NCBI RefSeq assembly: GCF_010645075.1
Contig: NZ_JAADZV010000004.1
Coordinates: 124,001 to 188,000, forward strand
Origin: Flavobacterium limi
GTDB lineage: Bacteria > Bacteroidota > Bacteroidia > Flavobacteriales > Flavobacteriaceae
Length of the DNA: 64,000 bases
Direction: 5' to 3'
The notes beneath the pieces are model-generated. The model ran no database searches. It worked only from the letters and a program-made list of their open reading frames with translations, and was not told the origin of the DNA. Shown in pieces: positions 22,330 through 31,919 of the stretch. Numbering within the stretch: position 1 is the stretch's first letter; every line of letters starts with the position of its first letter. Made by a program: the position numbers and the translations under genes.

Positions 22330-23511
22330 ATGAAAACAGCATATATAGTTAAAGCTTACCGTACAGCGGTAGGAAAAGCACCAAAAGGAGTTTTTAGATT
22401 TAAACGTCCTGATGAATTAGCTGCAGAAACCATTCAGTTTATGATGAATGAACTGCCTGATTTTGACAAAAAACGCATCGACGACGTTATGGTTGGAAAT
22501 GCAATGCCAGAAGCAGAACAAGGACTTAACGTTGGTCGTTTAATCTCTTTAATGGGATTAAAAGTGGAAGACGTTCCTGGGGTTACGGTAAACCGTTATT
22601 GCGCATCTGGATTAGAAACTATCGGGATGGCAACAGCTAAAATCCAGTCAGGAATGGCAGATTGTATCATTGCCGGTGGTGCAGAAAGCATGAGTTATAT
22701 TCCGATGGGAGGTTACAAACCAACTCCGGATTATAAAGTTGCTGCTGCTGGTAACGAAGATTATTACTGGGGAATGGGTTTAACTGCCGAAGCAGTTGCT
22801 AAACAATACAATGTTTCGAGAGCAGATCAGGATGAGTTTGCTTACAACTCTCACATGAAAGCTTTGAAAGCGCAGGCAGAAGGAAAATTTGACAAACAAA
22901 TCGTTCCTATTACAGTTGAGCAGACTTTCATTAATGAAAACGGTAAAAGAGAAACAAAATCATACGTTGTAAACAAAGACGAAGGGCCAAGAGCCGGAAC
23001 TTCCATCGAAGCATTGGCGGGTTTAAAACCGGTTTTTGCAGCTGACGGAAGTGTAACTGCCGGTAACTCTTCACAAATGAGCGACGGTGCTGCTTTTGTT
23101 TTAATCATGAGCGAAGACATGGTAAAAGAATTAAACCTTGAACCAATTGCAAGATTAGTAAACTTTGCTTCATCTGGCGTTGAGCCAAGAATTATGGGTA
23201 TCGGACCTGTAAAAGCAATTCCGAAAGCGTTGAAACAAGCAGGTTTGACATTAAACGATATCGAATTAATTGAATTAAACGAGGCCTTTGCTTCTCAGGC
23301 TTTAGCAGTAACTCGTGAATTAGGTTTAAATCCTGATATCGTAAACGTCAACGGAGGCGCCATTTCATTAGGCCACCCACTTGGATGTACCGGAGCAAAG
23401 CTTTCTGTTCAGTTATTTGATGAAATGAAACGTCGTGGAAATAAATACGGAATTGTTTCTATGTGTGTGGGAACTGGACAAGGAAGCGCAGGGATTTACG
23501 AAGTGTTGTAG
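22330..23511 (+). CDS. fadA: Acetyl-CoA acyltransferase (3-ketoacyl-CoA thiolase)
   Basis: 393 aa, the normal thiolase length. The acyl-accepting Cys91 is in VNRYCASGLET; GGAISLGHPLGCTGAKL (about 340-357) carries the catalytic His, and SMCVGTGQGSAGIYE (about 376-390) the second Cys and the oxyanion glycines. It cleaves 3-ketoacyl-CoA to acetyl-CoA as the final step of beta-oxidation. It is the second gene of the fad operon, separated from fadN by a repeat-containing 105-nt gap. Confidence 0.93.
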   Translation: MKTAYIVKAYRTAVGKAPKGVFRFKRPDELAAETIQFMMNELPDFDKKRIDDVMVGNAMPEAEQGLNVGRLISLMGLKVEDVPGVTVNRYCASGLETIGMATAKIQSGMADCIIAGGAESMSYIPMGGYKPTPDYKVAAAGNEDYYWGMGLTAEAVAKQYNVSRADQDEFAYNSHMKALKAQAEGKFDKQIVPITVEQTFINENGKRETKSYVVNKDEGPRAGTSIEALAGLKPVFAADGSVTAGNSSQMSDGAAFVLIMSEDMVKELNLEPIARLVNFASSGVEPRIMGIGPVKAIPKALKQAGLTLNDIELIELNEAFASQALAVTRELGLNPDIVNVNGGAISLGHPLGCTGAKLSVQLFDEMKRRGNKYGIVSMCVGTGQGSAGIYEVL

Positions 23512-23527
23512 AGAATTTTTAGAGGAA

Positions 23528-24008
23528 AGAAGCAAGAGGAAAGACTTCTTGTGGGATGAAAAATTAATCTGAAATGGATTATTTTAAAAGTAGTAAAAAA
23601 CTTACTTTTAATTTTTCTTCTTATCTTGCCTTAAAAAACATGAAACACAATTTTAAGAATTTGAAGATTTGGATTTTAGCAATGGAAATTACAAATGATA
23701 TCTATAAACTAACTTCCAGTTTTCCAAAATCTGAAACTTATAGTTTGGTAAGCCAAATGAATCGATGCTCTGTTTCAATGCCTTCTAATATTGCTGAAGG
23801 CTCAAACAGAGGAAATAAGCATTTTCAGCATTATCTGAATATTAGTTTAGGTTCATCATTCGAATTACAGACACAATTGTTAATAGCTTGTCAAAACGAC
23901 TATGTAACAAAAGAAAAAACAGAAAAATTAGAAAACAAAATAATTGAATTTCAAAGGATGACATCAGGTTTCATAAGCAAGTTAGATTAATCTTTTCCTC
24001 TTGCTTCT
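23528..24008. mobile_element. Inverted-repeat-bounded insertion carrying a four-helix-bundle gene
   Basis: AGAAGCAAGAGGAAA at 23528-23542 is the exact reverse complement of 23994-24008. The 15-bp repeats bracket the S23/IVP-like gene inside the fad operon. The gap between fadN and fadA has the same repeat pair but no gene, which looks like an empty counterpart. No transposase is present, so mobility would need help in trans. Calling it mobile is an inference. Confidence 0.5.
23640..23990 (+). CDS. Four-helix-bundle protein (S23/IVP, Avd-like)
   Basis: 116 aa from the ATG at 23640; the frame opens earlier, but the family begins MKHNFKNLKIW. Signature segments are LKIWILAMEITNDIY, LVSQMNRCSVSMPSNIAEGSNRG and FQHYLNISLGSSFELQTQLLIA. 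This is the TIGR02436-type family found in intervening sequences of 23S rRNA genes and as Avd in diversity-generating retroelements. No reverse transcriptase or rRNA is near. It interrupts a metabolic operon and is bracketed by inverted repeats, suggesting acquisition as a unit. Molecular role unknown; relatives bind nucleic acids. Confidence 0.85.
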   Translation: MKHNFKNLKIWILAMEITNDIYKLTSSFPKSETYSLVSQMNRCSVSMPSNIAEGSNRGNKHFQHYLNISLGSSFELQTQLLIACQNDYVTKEKTEKLENKIIEFQRMTSGFISKLD

Positions 24009-24048
24009 TGCTTCTTTCATCTTATCAAATCTAAAAAACAAAAAAGTC

Positions 24049-25839
24049 ATGAGCGACAAAACAAGGGGAGGTCAATTCCTCGTAAAAGAAACAAAATGCG
24101 AAGACATCTTCACACCAGAAGATTTCTCTGAAGAGCAAATAATGATGCGTGACTCTGTAAAAGAATTTGTTGACAAAGAAATCTGGCCTAATAAAAACCG
24201 TTTCGAGAACAAAGACTACGCTTTTACAGAAGAAAGTATGCGTAAAGCAGGCGAACTTGGACTCCTTGGGGTTGCAGTTCCTGAAGAATACGGCGGATTA
24301 GGAATGGGATTCGTATCGACAATGTTGGTTTGCGATTACATTTCCGGAGCAACCGGATCTTTCTCAACTGCTTTTGGAGCTCATACAGGAATTGGTACAA
24401 TGCCAATTACACTTTATGGTACAGAAGAGCAAAAGAAAAAATACGTACCGAAATTAGCTTCTGGAGAATGGTTTGGTGCTTACTGTTTAACAGAACCAGG
24501 CGCAGGATCTGATGCAAACTCAGGAAAAACAAAAGCAGTTTTATCTGATGACGGAAAATACTACTCAATCACAGGTCAAAAAATGTGGATTTCGAATGCA
24601 GGCTTCTGCAGCGTTTTCATCGTTTTTGCCAGAATTGGAGATGATAAAAATATTACAGGTTTCATCGTAGAAAACGATCCTTCAAACGGAATTTCTATGA
24701 ATGAAGAAGAGCATAAATTAGGAATCCGTGCTTCTTCTACTCGTCAGGTTTTCTTCAATGAAACAAAAGTTCCGGTTGAAAACATGTTATCTGAAAGAGG
24801 AAACGGTTTCAAAATAGCAATGAATGCTTTGAACGTTGGTCGTATTAAATTGGCTGCTGCTTGTTTAGATGCACAACGTAGAGTTACTTCAGGCGCTGTA
24901 AAATATGCTAACGAAAGAATTCAGTTCAATACTTCTATTTCATCTTTTGGAGCTATCCGTTCTAAATTAGCTGAAATGGCTACTAGTGCTTACGCTGGAG
25001 AAAGTGCTTCTTACCGTGCTGCAAAAGATATCGAAAACAGAATAGCTGCCCGTGAAGCGGAAGGAACTTCTCACCAGGAAGCAGAATTAAAAGGTGTTGA
25101 AGAATACGCTATCGAGTGTTCTATCTTGAAAGTAGCTGTTTCCGAGGATGTTCAAAACTGCTCTGATGAAGGGATTCAAATCTTTGGCGGAATGGGATTC
25201 TCTGAAGACACTCCGATGGAAAGTGCCTGGAGAGATGCTCGTATCGCTCGTATTTACGAAGGTACAAACGAAATCAACAGAATGCTTTCTGTAGGTATGT
25301 TGATCAAAAAAGCAATGAAAGGTCACGTTGATTTACTTGGGCCAGCAATGAAAGTTCAAGAAGAATTAATGGGAATTCCATCTTTTGATACGCCGGATTT
25401 CTCTGAATTATTCTCTGAAGAAAAAGTAATCGTAGCTAACCTGAAAAAAGTTTTCTTAATGGTTGCCGGAAGTGCTGTTCAAAAATACGGCCCGGATTTA
25501 GATTCTCACCAACAGTTATTAATGGCCGCTTCTGATATATTAATTGAAATCTATATGGCTGAAAGTACAATCTTAAGAACGGAGAAATTAGCTAAATCTC
25601 AAGGAGAAGACAAAGTTCAGGAGCAAATCGCAATGGCAAAATTATACTTGTACAAAGCGGTAGATATTGTAAACTCAAGAGGAAAAGAAGGAATCGCTTC
25701 ATTCTCTGAAGGTGACGAACAACGCATGATGTTAATGGGATTGAAACGTTTCACAAAATACACTAACCTGCCAAATGTTGTGGCATTGAGAGAAAAAATC
25801 GCAGAAAAATTAGTTGCAGAAAACACATACTGCTTCTAA
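24049..25839 (+). CDS. Acyl-CoA dehydrogenase
   Basis: 596 aa from the ATG at 24049. Conserved parts are the FAD and substrate segments YCLTEPGAGSDANSG (about 153-167), KMWISNAGFCSVFIVFA and, near 405-415, ARIYEGTNEINRML, with the catalytic Glu context. The 150-residue C-terminal extension is usual for the long form found in Bacteroidota and Bacillus FadE. It performs the first oxidation of acyl-CoA. It is the last gene of the fad operon, followed by a strong terminator. Confidence 0.92.
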   Translation: MSDKTRGGQFLVKETKCEDIFTPEDFSEEQIMMRDSVKEFVDKEIWPNKNRFENKDYAFTEESMRKAGELGLLGVAVPEEYGGLGMGFVSTMLVCDYISGATGSFSTAFGAHTGIGTMPITLYGTEEQKKKYVPKLASGEWFGAYCLTEPGAGSDANSGKTKAVLSDDGKYYSITGQKMWISNAGFCSVFIVFARIGDDKNITGFIVENDPSNGISMNEEEHKLGIRASSTRQVFFNETKVPVENMLSERGNGFKIAMNALNVGRIKLAAACLDAQRRVTSGAVKYANERIQFNTSISSFGAIRSKLAEMATSAYAGESASYRAAKDIENRIAAREAEGTSHQEAELKGVEEYAIECSILKVAVSEDVQNCSDEGIQIFGGMGFSEDTPMESAWRDARIARIYEGTNEINRMLSVGMLIKKAMKGHVDLLGPAMKVQEELMGIPSFDTPDFSELFSEEKVIVANLKKVFLMVAGSAVQKYGPDLDSHQQLLMAASDILIEIYMAESTILRTEKLAKSQGEDKVQEQIAMAKLYLYKAVDIVNSRGKEGIASFSEGDEQRMMLMGLKRFTKYTNLPNVVALREKIAEKLVAENTYCF

Positions 25840-25871
25840 TATAAAAATAGTTTTTTAGCTTTTAATTTGTT

Positions 25872-25910
25872 AAAGCTGCATTTGTCCCGAAACAAATGCG
25901 GCTTTTTTTT
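25872..25910 (+). terminator. Terminator of the fad operon
   Basis: A 14-bp stem AAAGCTGCATTTGT / ACAAATGCGGCTTT with one wobble, 6-nt loop, then eight T residues, 33 nt after the acyl-CoA dehydrogenase stop. Confidence 0.9.
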
Positions 25911-25949
25911 CGTATACCATAGAATTTAGAATATAAATTATCTACAATC

Positions 25950-26471
25950 TTATTTAACTTCCTCCTGCTTTGGTGCCTCAATTTGCCCATCATAAGAAAT
26001 GGATGCCCTATTATTACTATTGACTGAAAGAGAAGCACCTCCATCTAAGAAAACAGTAAAAAAAAGATTGTAAACATCATCATTTCCTTTTACAATTGCT
26101 TTTATACTATAAGATTTTTTCTTTTTTTCAATCTGTATGTTTTCAGGAACACCCTCAAATTTAATACCTCCATCTCCTCCTCCATATGGCACATTAAATC
26201 CACGTCCAAAAAAAGGCAAATCACAGATTGTCTTTGTTTCATTAAATTTCAGAAAATAGCTATTGTAATCCAGATTCAAAAGCCCGCCTCCTTGCGGGAT
26301 AACTTTTTGTGCTTCAAAAACAAAATTTTTAGAGGTTATAAGTGTTTCTGTTTCTCTCTGTTTCTGTTTTTCTCTTTCTGTTTTAAGTTGCCTCTTCGAT
26401 TTTTCCTGTGCAAATACCGGAAAGGTTAAAGAAAACAATAATACTAATAAAATTAATAGTTTAGTTTTCAT
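25950..26471 (-). CDS. DUF4251 family secreted protein
   Basis: 173 aa. The N-terminal signal peptide has the core LLILLVLLFSLTFPVFA, followed by a charged stretch (EKSKRQLKTEREKQKQRE). The folded part starts with NFVFEAQKVIPQGGG and has DLPFFGRGFNVPYGGGDGGIKF, the conserved LPYFGR-like core of DUF4251. These proteins are periplasmic in Bacteroidota and of unknown function. It is transcribed convergently with the fad operon. Confidence 0.8.
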   Translation of the reverse strand: MKTKLLILLVLLFSLTFPVFAQEKSKRQLKTEREKQKQRETETLITSKNFVFEAQKVIPQGGGLLNLDYNSYFLKFNETKTICDLPFFGRGFNVPYGGGDGGIKFEGVPENIQIEKKKKSYSIKAIVKGNDDVYNLFFTVFLDGGASLSVNSNNRASISYDGQIEAPKQEEVK

Positions 26472-26505
26472 AAATTATATATTTAATAGTTTAAGAAAAG
26501 AAATT

Positions 26506-26937
26506 CTATTTTTTTGTGAATCGCATTGTTGCAACATCACCGGAGATAAAATTTAAAGTTTTTCCATCATCAGTAATACTATAAGAAGTTACTTTTGATA
26601 ATGTATTCATAAAAACCTGTTCGCCCTGACCATCAAGGCACATCATTTTTGTTGCTATCATAGGCTGAGTAAAATCAATCTTGTTTTCTGTTACAATAAG
26701 TTTTCCAGTATAAGAATTGCAACTATTGTTTCCGGAAACCACATTTTCTTTTGTATTGAAATTGATATTAGGTTTTTTATTCGGATATAACCCCTCAAAT
26801 GCGATTCGTGGTCCGGTTATGTAGTTGAGTTCCCAATTTCCTTCTAATTTAGAAACAGCATCTTTTTTGCATTTAAAAACATTGCAGGAAACAAACAGAA
26901 AACTCAAAAGGATAATAGTACAAATATTCTTTATCAT
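26506..26937 (-). CDS. META-domain (HslJ-like) lipoprotein
   Basis: 143 aa. Lipoprotein signal ends in SFLFVSC. The META domain shows LEGNWELNYI, NINFNTKENVVSGNNSCNSYTGKL and MIATKMMCLDGQGEQVFMNTL, with the usual Cys pair in the NSC and MMCLD positions. HslJ/META proteins are envelope proteins linked to stress tolerance. It lies 34 nt upstream of the DUF4251 gene on the same strand, so the two may be co-transcribed. Confidence 0.82.
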   Translation of the reverse strand: MIKNICTIILLSFLFVSCNVFKCKKDAVSKLEGNWELNYITGPRIAFEGLYPNKKPNINFNTKENVVSGNNSCNSYTGKLIVTENKIDFTQPMIATKMMCLDGQGEQVFMNTLSKVTSYSITDDGKTLNFISGDVATMRFTKK

Positions 26938-27148
26938 AATTTTAAAGCTTTAAACATTATAAATTAAAGACCATAAAAGACTTTTTTTATTAAAAAACTA
27001 CACTAATTTACATAATATTTTTGAGTTTTACAGTTAAAGTAAATTTTAATTACAATCAATAGTTTTAGTTTTTTTTAACGTAAATCCTTAAAGAACTTCC
27101 TCTTTTTTATGTTAAATTTACTTATTCTTTAATTTAAAAGCTTCACAT

Positions 27149-27676
27149 ATGAAAAAAATAATTGTTTCCTTCGCAATAATCTCAGCCTTAATAATTGGAT
27201 GTAAGAGCAGTACAAAATCAAACGACGCTAAGACCTTAACCGTAACTTTAGAGCCAAAAAGTAACAGCACAGTTACTGGAACTGCTACTTTTACAGAAAA
27301 AAACGGTAAAGTAACTTTTACAGCAAAAATTGCAGGTTTACAGCCTGGAGTTCACGCCATCCACATTCATGAAAAATCAGATTGTACTTCTGCTGACGGA
27401 AGTTCTGCAGGCGGACACTGGAATCCGACGTTTAAAAAACATGGTAAATGGGGAGTTGGCGAATATCATAAAGGCGATATTGGTAACTTTACAGCCGATG
27501 AAAAAGGAAACGGTACTATAAGCATGACTACTGATGAATGGGCTATTGGTGGTGACGATGAAACCAAAAATATCTTAGGAAAAGGACTAATTGTTCATCA
27601 GGGAGCTGATGATTTCACTACTCAGCCTACAGGAAATGCAGGAGGACGTGTTGCCTGCGCAGGAATAATCAAATAA
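27149..27676 (+). CDS. sodC: Cu/Zn superoxide dismutase, lipoprotein
   Basis: 175 aa. Lipoprotein signal with IIGC at residues 15-18. Metal ligands are in HAIHIHEKSDC (H72, H74; C79 for the disulphide), GGHWNPTFKKHGK (H90, H98), GDIGNF (Asp side) and LIVHQGADDF (last Cu ligand). GRVACAGII gives the second Cys. It removes superoxide in the periplasm. It is a single gene with an AT-rich leader. Confidence 0.93.
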   Translation: MKKIIVSFAIISALIIGCKSSTKSNDAKTLTVTLEPKSNSTVTGTATFTEKNGKVTFTAKIAGLQPGVHAIHIHEKSDCTSADGSSAGGHWNPTFKKHGKWGVGEYHKGDIGNFTADEKGNGTISMTTDEWAIGGDDETKNILGKGLIVHQGADDFTTQPTGNAGGRVACAGIIK

Positions 27677-27795
27677 TAAAACTACATACAAAACTTAATA
27701 ACCACTATTTTTCACAAAATCTAGTGGTTATTTCATTTAAAAATTAATCTTAGCACAAGAAAAAGATATAGCTTTGTATCTTCAAATTAAAGTTA

Positions 27796-28998
27796 ATGAT
27801 TAACCCATCGGCACCAGGCTGGATAGATAAGTTTTTTAGTGAACAAAAATTTTCAGAAGCTATTCCTTTTGAAAATACAGATTCTTTTTATTATAAAGTC
27901 AGGGAAACCGGCTTTATCTACGGTCATATCATTTCTATTGATTCTCAAATTCCTATTCCAATTGAGGGCTGGTTCAAGACCGAGATTTCTAAAATTGCTC
28001 TTTTAAACACATTATTTCATGTTTTTTGTCTGGAAAAAAGAAATTCAGAACCGAAAAATTTTATTTCTGAAGTTTTGAAATTTTATAAAGAAATGAATCC
28101 GGAGGGATTTAATTTGTTTAAAATTTTGCTTCCAAAAGATACTCCATCATTATCATTAGAAAATATAATTGACCAAAGAGTTCAAACCAATGACAGCATC
28201 ATTAGTAAAAACTTTTCTCATCTCGTAACTAATGCTTTATTATTTATAGATGTACTGGCTTTTAGACAATTTTTAGAGCATGGTACTATTCCGGAAAAAT
28301 ATCTGAAACGAATTGAAGAAACTGTTTTAGGAATTGTTGGGCTTGCATTAAAAACGAAGACTGTCAAATCACATCATGACGACTTATTGATTAAACTTTT
28401 TGAAGCTTCTATACGATACTCCAAATTTTCAAAAGTTACAGTTGATACTTTGGAAACTTTACCGCTCAGTCATTTTAGTAATAAATTAGAACATTATTAC
28501 TTAATCGATATGGCTGGAATGGCTTTATGGAGTGACGGTGTGGTAGAAAACGAAGAGGCCTACTTTTTATATTCATTAGGATCCATGATGGGAGTTTCTG
28601 ATGGTTTTGTAACCCAAAGTATCAATACGACAAATTCGTTTATTACAACTCATAAAAAGAAAATTCCATATTTTAATTATTCGAATCCTGTAAAGCATTT
28701 CTATGATCAGATGACTCATACGGTTGTAAAATTGATTACTAGAAACAAAAACAGATTAGTTAAGGAAATTGTGCAGAGCAAAGAATTAATGATTCTTTTA
28801 GCTTATTCTACAACACGGGATTTAGATGCTAAGGAAAAGAAAAAAGTAAAAAAACAGCTTTTGGATATTTGCAAAACAATACCATCTCTTACCATTTTTT
28901 TACTTCCCGGCGGAAGTTTATTATTACCTATTTTAATAAAGTTTATTCCGACAATGTTACCGTCAGCTTTTAATGAAAATCTTGATGAAAATGAATAA
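27796..28998 (+). CDS. LETM1-related biofilm-associated protein
   Basis: 400 aa. The N-terminal 330 residues are helical and contain a TerB/DnaJ-adapter-like stretch (MAGMALWSDGVVENEEAYFLYSLG). The C-terminus KKQLLDICKTIPSLTIFLLPGGSLLLPILIKFIP matches the membrane-proximal part of LETM1. In Flavobacteria this protein is usually annotated as LETM1-related and biofilm-associated; the function is not established. It probably attaches to the inner membrane through the C-terminal segment. It is followed by a hairpin shared with the convergent carbonic anhydrase gene. Confidence 0.72.
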   Translation: MINPSAPGWIDKFFSEQKFSEAIPFENTDSFYYKVRETGFIYGHIISIDSQIPIPIEGWFKTEISKIALLNTLFHVFCLEKRNSEPKNFISEVLKFYKEMNPEGFNLFKILLPKDTPSLSLENIIDQRVQTNDSIISKNFSHLVTNALLFIDVLAFRQFLEHGTIPEKYLKRIEETVLGIVGLALKTKTVKSHHDDLLIKLFEASIRYSKFSKVTVDTLETLPLSHFSNKLEHYYLIDMAGMALWSDGVVENEEAYFLYSLGSMMGVSDGFVTQSINTTNSFITTHKKKIPYFNYSNPVKHFYDQMTHTVVKLITRNKNRLVKEIVQSKELMILLAYSTTRDLDAKEKKKVKKQLLDICKTIPSLTIFLLPGGSLLLPILIKFIPTMLPSAFNENLDENE

Positions 28999-29000
28999 AA

Positions 29001-29027
29001 AAAATCGCCTAATTGACGATTTTTTTA
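29001..29027. terminator. Convergent terminator
   Basis: AAAATCG / CGATTTT stem with a 9-nt loop and a T run, placed between the stops at 28998 (plus) and 29049 (minus). Confidence 0.7.
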
Positions 29028-29048
29028 TTCATTGCAGGCCGTTAAATA

Positions 29049-29684
29049 TTAAAGATCTAACTGATAAACCTGATCAAGTTCTTCATTTGAACTGATTGTT
29101 ACATTTAAATCAGTTACAAAACCTGAATTTAATCCGTAAACCCAGCCGTGGAGCATCAAATCCTGACCGCTTTTCCATGCCCCCTGTACTATAGAGGTTT
29201 TAGCTAAGTTATAAACCTGCTCTTTAGCATTGATTTCAACAAATGCATTAAAACGGGCATCTTCATCCTCAATAGAATTCAGATATTTATCATGTAAACG
29301 GTACTCATCCTTTATATGACGAAGCCAATTGTCTATAATCCCTACAGACTGGTTACCCATTGCTGCTTTTACACCACCGCATCCGTAGTGCCCGCAAACA
29401 ATAACATGTTTTATTTTTAACACGTTTACAGCATAATCTAAAACACTAAGCATATTCATATCCGAATGTACTACCATGTTGGCAATATTTCTGTGCACAA
29501 AAACCTCACCCGGTTTTGCTCCAATAATTTCGTTTGCCGGAACACGGCTGTCAGAACACCCAATCCATAATACGGGAGGAGATTGTCCTTTTGCCAAATC
29601 AGCAAAATAATTTGGATCTAAAGCCAATGATTTCTCTACCCACTCTTTATTGTTTTCTAATAACTGCTTATAAAATTCTCTCAT
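29049..29684 (-). CDS. Beta-carbonic anhydrase
   Basis: 211 aa. Zinc ligands and catalytic dyad are visible: CSDSRVPANEI (C43, D45, R47) and HYGCGGV (H99, C102). FVHRNIANMV and VYGLNSGFV complete the family pattern. It interconverts CO2 and bicarbonate in the cytoplasm. It is encoded 91 nt downstream of a SulP anion transporter, an arrangement that suggests the transporter moves bicarbonate. Confidence 0.93.
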   Translation of the reverse strand: MREFYKQLLENNKEWVEKSLALDPNYFADLAKGQSPPVLWIGCSDSRVPANEIIGAKPGEVFVHRNIANMVVHSDMNMLSVLDYAVNVLKIKHVIVCGHYGCGGVKAAMGNQSVGIIDNWLRHIKDEYRLHDKYLNSIEDEDARFNAFVEINAKEQVYNLAKTSIVQGAWKSGQDLMLHGWVYGLNSGFVTDLNVTISSNEELDQVYQLDL

Positions 29685-29775
29685 TTTTTTATTTTTTGAA
29701 TGGTATTTCTATGTAAAGTTCCCTAAATTTTGATAGTTCATAGAAAATACCTTAATTGATTTAATTTGTTTTTTT

Positions 29776-31425
29776 TTAAAAATCACCTTTAACTTCTTCT
29801 TTTTTAACTAAAACTCTTTTGGCAACATCGTAATAGTGCTCGATTGAAACATGATTATTTGAGTCCGGGGTATTCTCTAAGTCATATGCTTTTTTGAAAC
29901 CTTTCAATTTTACTTTGATATTTTCGTCTATAGCACGGGTCTCCTTAAACTCACGAATCAAATCCAGAACATCATGAGCTATATACTCTGTATCATGTGC
30001 ATTAATCACTACTTTAGAGTTTTCAGGAATATCATTCAAGGTTTGTTTAATAGCCGCCTTATTCAAAAATGAAACTTCTTGTGCCAAATCGATATGAATA
30101 ATATCACCATCTTCATATTCCTCTTTTTTAAAGCTGTACGCTCTTTTTAAGTTTCCTCTCAATACAAAAATAATACTGATTATAATACCTAATGCAACAC
30201 CTTTAAGTAAATCAGTTGCAACAACAAATACTAAAGTTGCAATAAATGGGATGAACTGGTATTTTCCTTTTTCCCAAAAGTGTATAAATGCAGCAGGTTT
30301 AGCCAATTTGTACCCCACTAAAATCAAAACTGTAGCTAAGGTAGCTAATGGAATTTTATTTAATATTGTTGGAATAGACAAAACACTGATTAACAAAAGT
30401 ACACCATGGATAATAGCAGACATTTTAGATTTTGCTCCGGCATTATTATTAGCAGAAGATCTAACTACTACTGATGTCATTGGCAAACCTCCTAAAAGAG
30501 AACTTACTAAATTACCAACCCCCTGAGCTCTTAACTCTACGTTAGTATCTGTATAACGTTTTTGAACATCCATTCGGTCGGTAGCTTCGATACATAACAA
30601 TGTTTCGATTGAAGCTACAATTGCAATTGTAATACCTACTACCCAAACCTGCGGATTTGTAACAGCTCCAAAATTAGGTGTAATTAAAATAGACTTAAAT
30701 TCTTCAAAAGATTTTGGAACCGGCAATGAAACTAAATGGTCTTTCCCAATAGCTAATGAACTACCTGTAGAAATGAAGACTTCATTTAAAATTATTCCGA
30801 GTATAACAGCTACAAGAGCTCCGGGAACTAATTTTAATCTCTTTAAAAAAGGAACTTTATCCCATGAAATTAATATAACCAAGGACACTAATGAGATTAC
30901 AACAGCTCCTAATTGAATATGGTTAACCACATCAAATAAAAAGGAAAAAGAATTGCTTCCGTCATTTTGAATAAAAGACTGATCTCCTTCATAATCTGCA
31001 TCGTAACCAAATGCATGTGGTATTTGTTTTAAGATAATGATAATACCAATACCCGCTAACATTCCTTCAATAACATTTGTTGGAAAATAATTTGAAATAC
31101 TTCCGGCTTTCAAAAATCCTAATGCTAATTGAATTAATCCGGCAATAAAAACAGACATTAAAAACACGTCGAAAGCACCAAAATCTGTGATAGCTGTTAA
31201 AACAATTGCTGTTAAACCGGCTGCCGGACCAGATACGCTAATATGGGACTGGCTTAAAGATCCTACTATAATACCTCCAATAACACCTGCAATAATTCCA
31301 GAAAATAACGGCGCTCCGGAAGCCATTGCAATACCTAAACACAATGGAAGAGCTACCAAAAAAACCACTAAACCTGAAGCAAAATCAGATTTAAGGTTGG
31401 CAAAAAGATTAATTTTTTTTGACAT
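29776..31425 (-). CDS. SulP family anion (probably bicarbonate) transporter
   Basis: 549 aa. Eleven or more hydrophobic segments fill residues 12-410, starting with the SulP signature DFASGLVVFLVALPLCLGIAMASG and including GLTAIVLTAITDFG and LLGGLPMTSVVVRSSAN. A STAS domain follows at about 430-530 (VSFLNKAAIKQTLNDI, SKVVINAHDTEYI). The family carries sulfate, bicarbonate or other anions. The adjacent carbonic anhydrase supports bicarbonate. Its start is preceded by a divergent-looking 80-nt gap to a small secreted protein gene. Confidence 0.9.
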   Translation of the reverse strand: MSKKINLFANLKSDFASGLVVFLVALPLCLGIAMASGAPLFSGIIAGVIGGIIVGSLSQSHISVSGPAAGLTAIVLTAITDFGAFDVFLMSVFIAGLIQLALGFLKAGSISNYFPTNVIEGMLAGIGIIIILKQIPHAFGYDADYEGDQSFIQNDGSNSFSFLFDVVNHIQLGAVVISLVSLVILISWDKVPFLKRLKLVPGALVAVILGIILNEVFISTGSSLAIGKDHLVSLPVPKSFEEFKSILITPNFGAVTNPQVWVVGITIAIVASIETLLCIEATDRMDVQKRYTDTNVELRAQGVGNLVSSLLGGLPMTSVVVRSSANNNAGAKSKMSAIIHGVLLLISVLSIPTILNKIPLATLATVLILVGYKLAKPAAFIHFWEKGKYQFIPFIATLVFVVATDLLKGVALGIIISIIFVLRGNLKRAYSFKKEEYEDGDIIHIDLAQEVSFLNKAAIKQTLNDIPENSKVVINAHDTEYIAHDVLDLIREFKETRAIDENIKVKLKGFKKAYDLENTPDSNNHVSIEHYYDVAKRVLVKKEEVKGDF

Positions 31426-31504
31426 AATACAATACTAAAAATTGATACATTATAGATCTACTGCATTTACTTCAAATACAGTTAGTTTAAAATAATCGGA
31501 AGTA

Positions 31505-31786
31505 TTATACCAATTCGGGAGGGGGAGCAAATATACTCGGAGAAATGTTGTCCAGCTTTACAATATTTTCAGATATAATTGTTTTTTTCTCTATATATAC
31601 CGGCATTAAAACTTCATGCTCTAATACAACCGGATGTACTAAAGATTTAAGTTCTTTATGTACCTCTTCTTCAGAAAAACTACAGGAAATAGTCGCAGTA
31701 TTGCTTTTCTTTAACGCCTGAACAATAGTGGGGGTCGATAAAAAAGCAAAAAATATAAATAATAATATGCGCGCTAATAGTTTCAT
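31505..31786 (-). CDS. Small membrane or secreted hypothetical protein
   Basis: 93 aa from the ATG at 31786. A hydrophobic N-terminus (LLARILLFIFFAFLSTPTIVQA) looks like a signal peptide. The remainder is short, polar and proline-rich at the end (ISPSIFAPPPELV). No family recognised. It is similar in position to small envelope proteins often seen before transport genes, but no link is shown. Confidence 0.45.
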   Translation of the reverse strand: MKLLARILLFIFFAFLSTPTIVQALKKSNTATISCSFSEEEVHKELKSLVHPVVLEHEVLMPVYIEKKTIISENIVKLDNISPSIFAPPPELV

Positions 31787-31919
31787 GTAAACAAAAATAA
31801 CGTTAAACACGTAAAATCAAAGTACCATTACAAAATTTTCATAGAATTTTAACATTTTAAAAAAAGTAGAATATCCATAAAAGAATATTCTACCTCTTAC
31901 TTTACTAATATACAAATCA

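Noticed and set aside
23640..23990. Diversity-generating retroelement (Avd homologue)
   Set aside because: No reverse transcriptase, template or variable repeat is nearby; the four-helix-bundle family alone does not make a retroelement.
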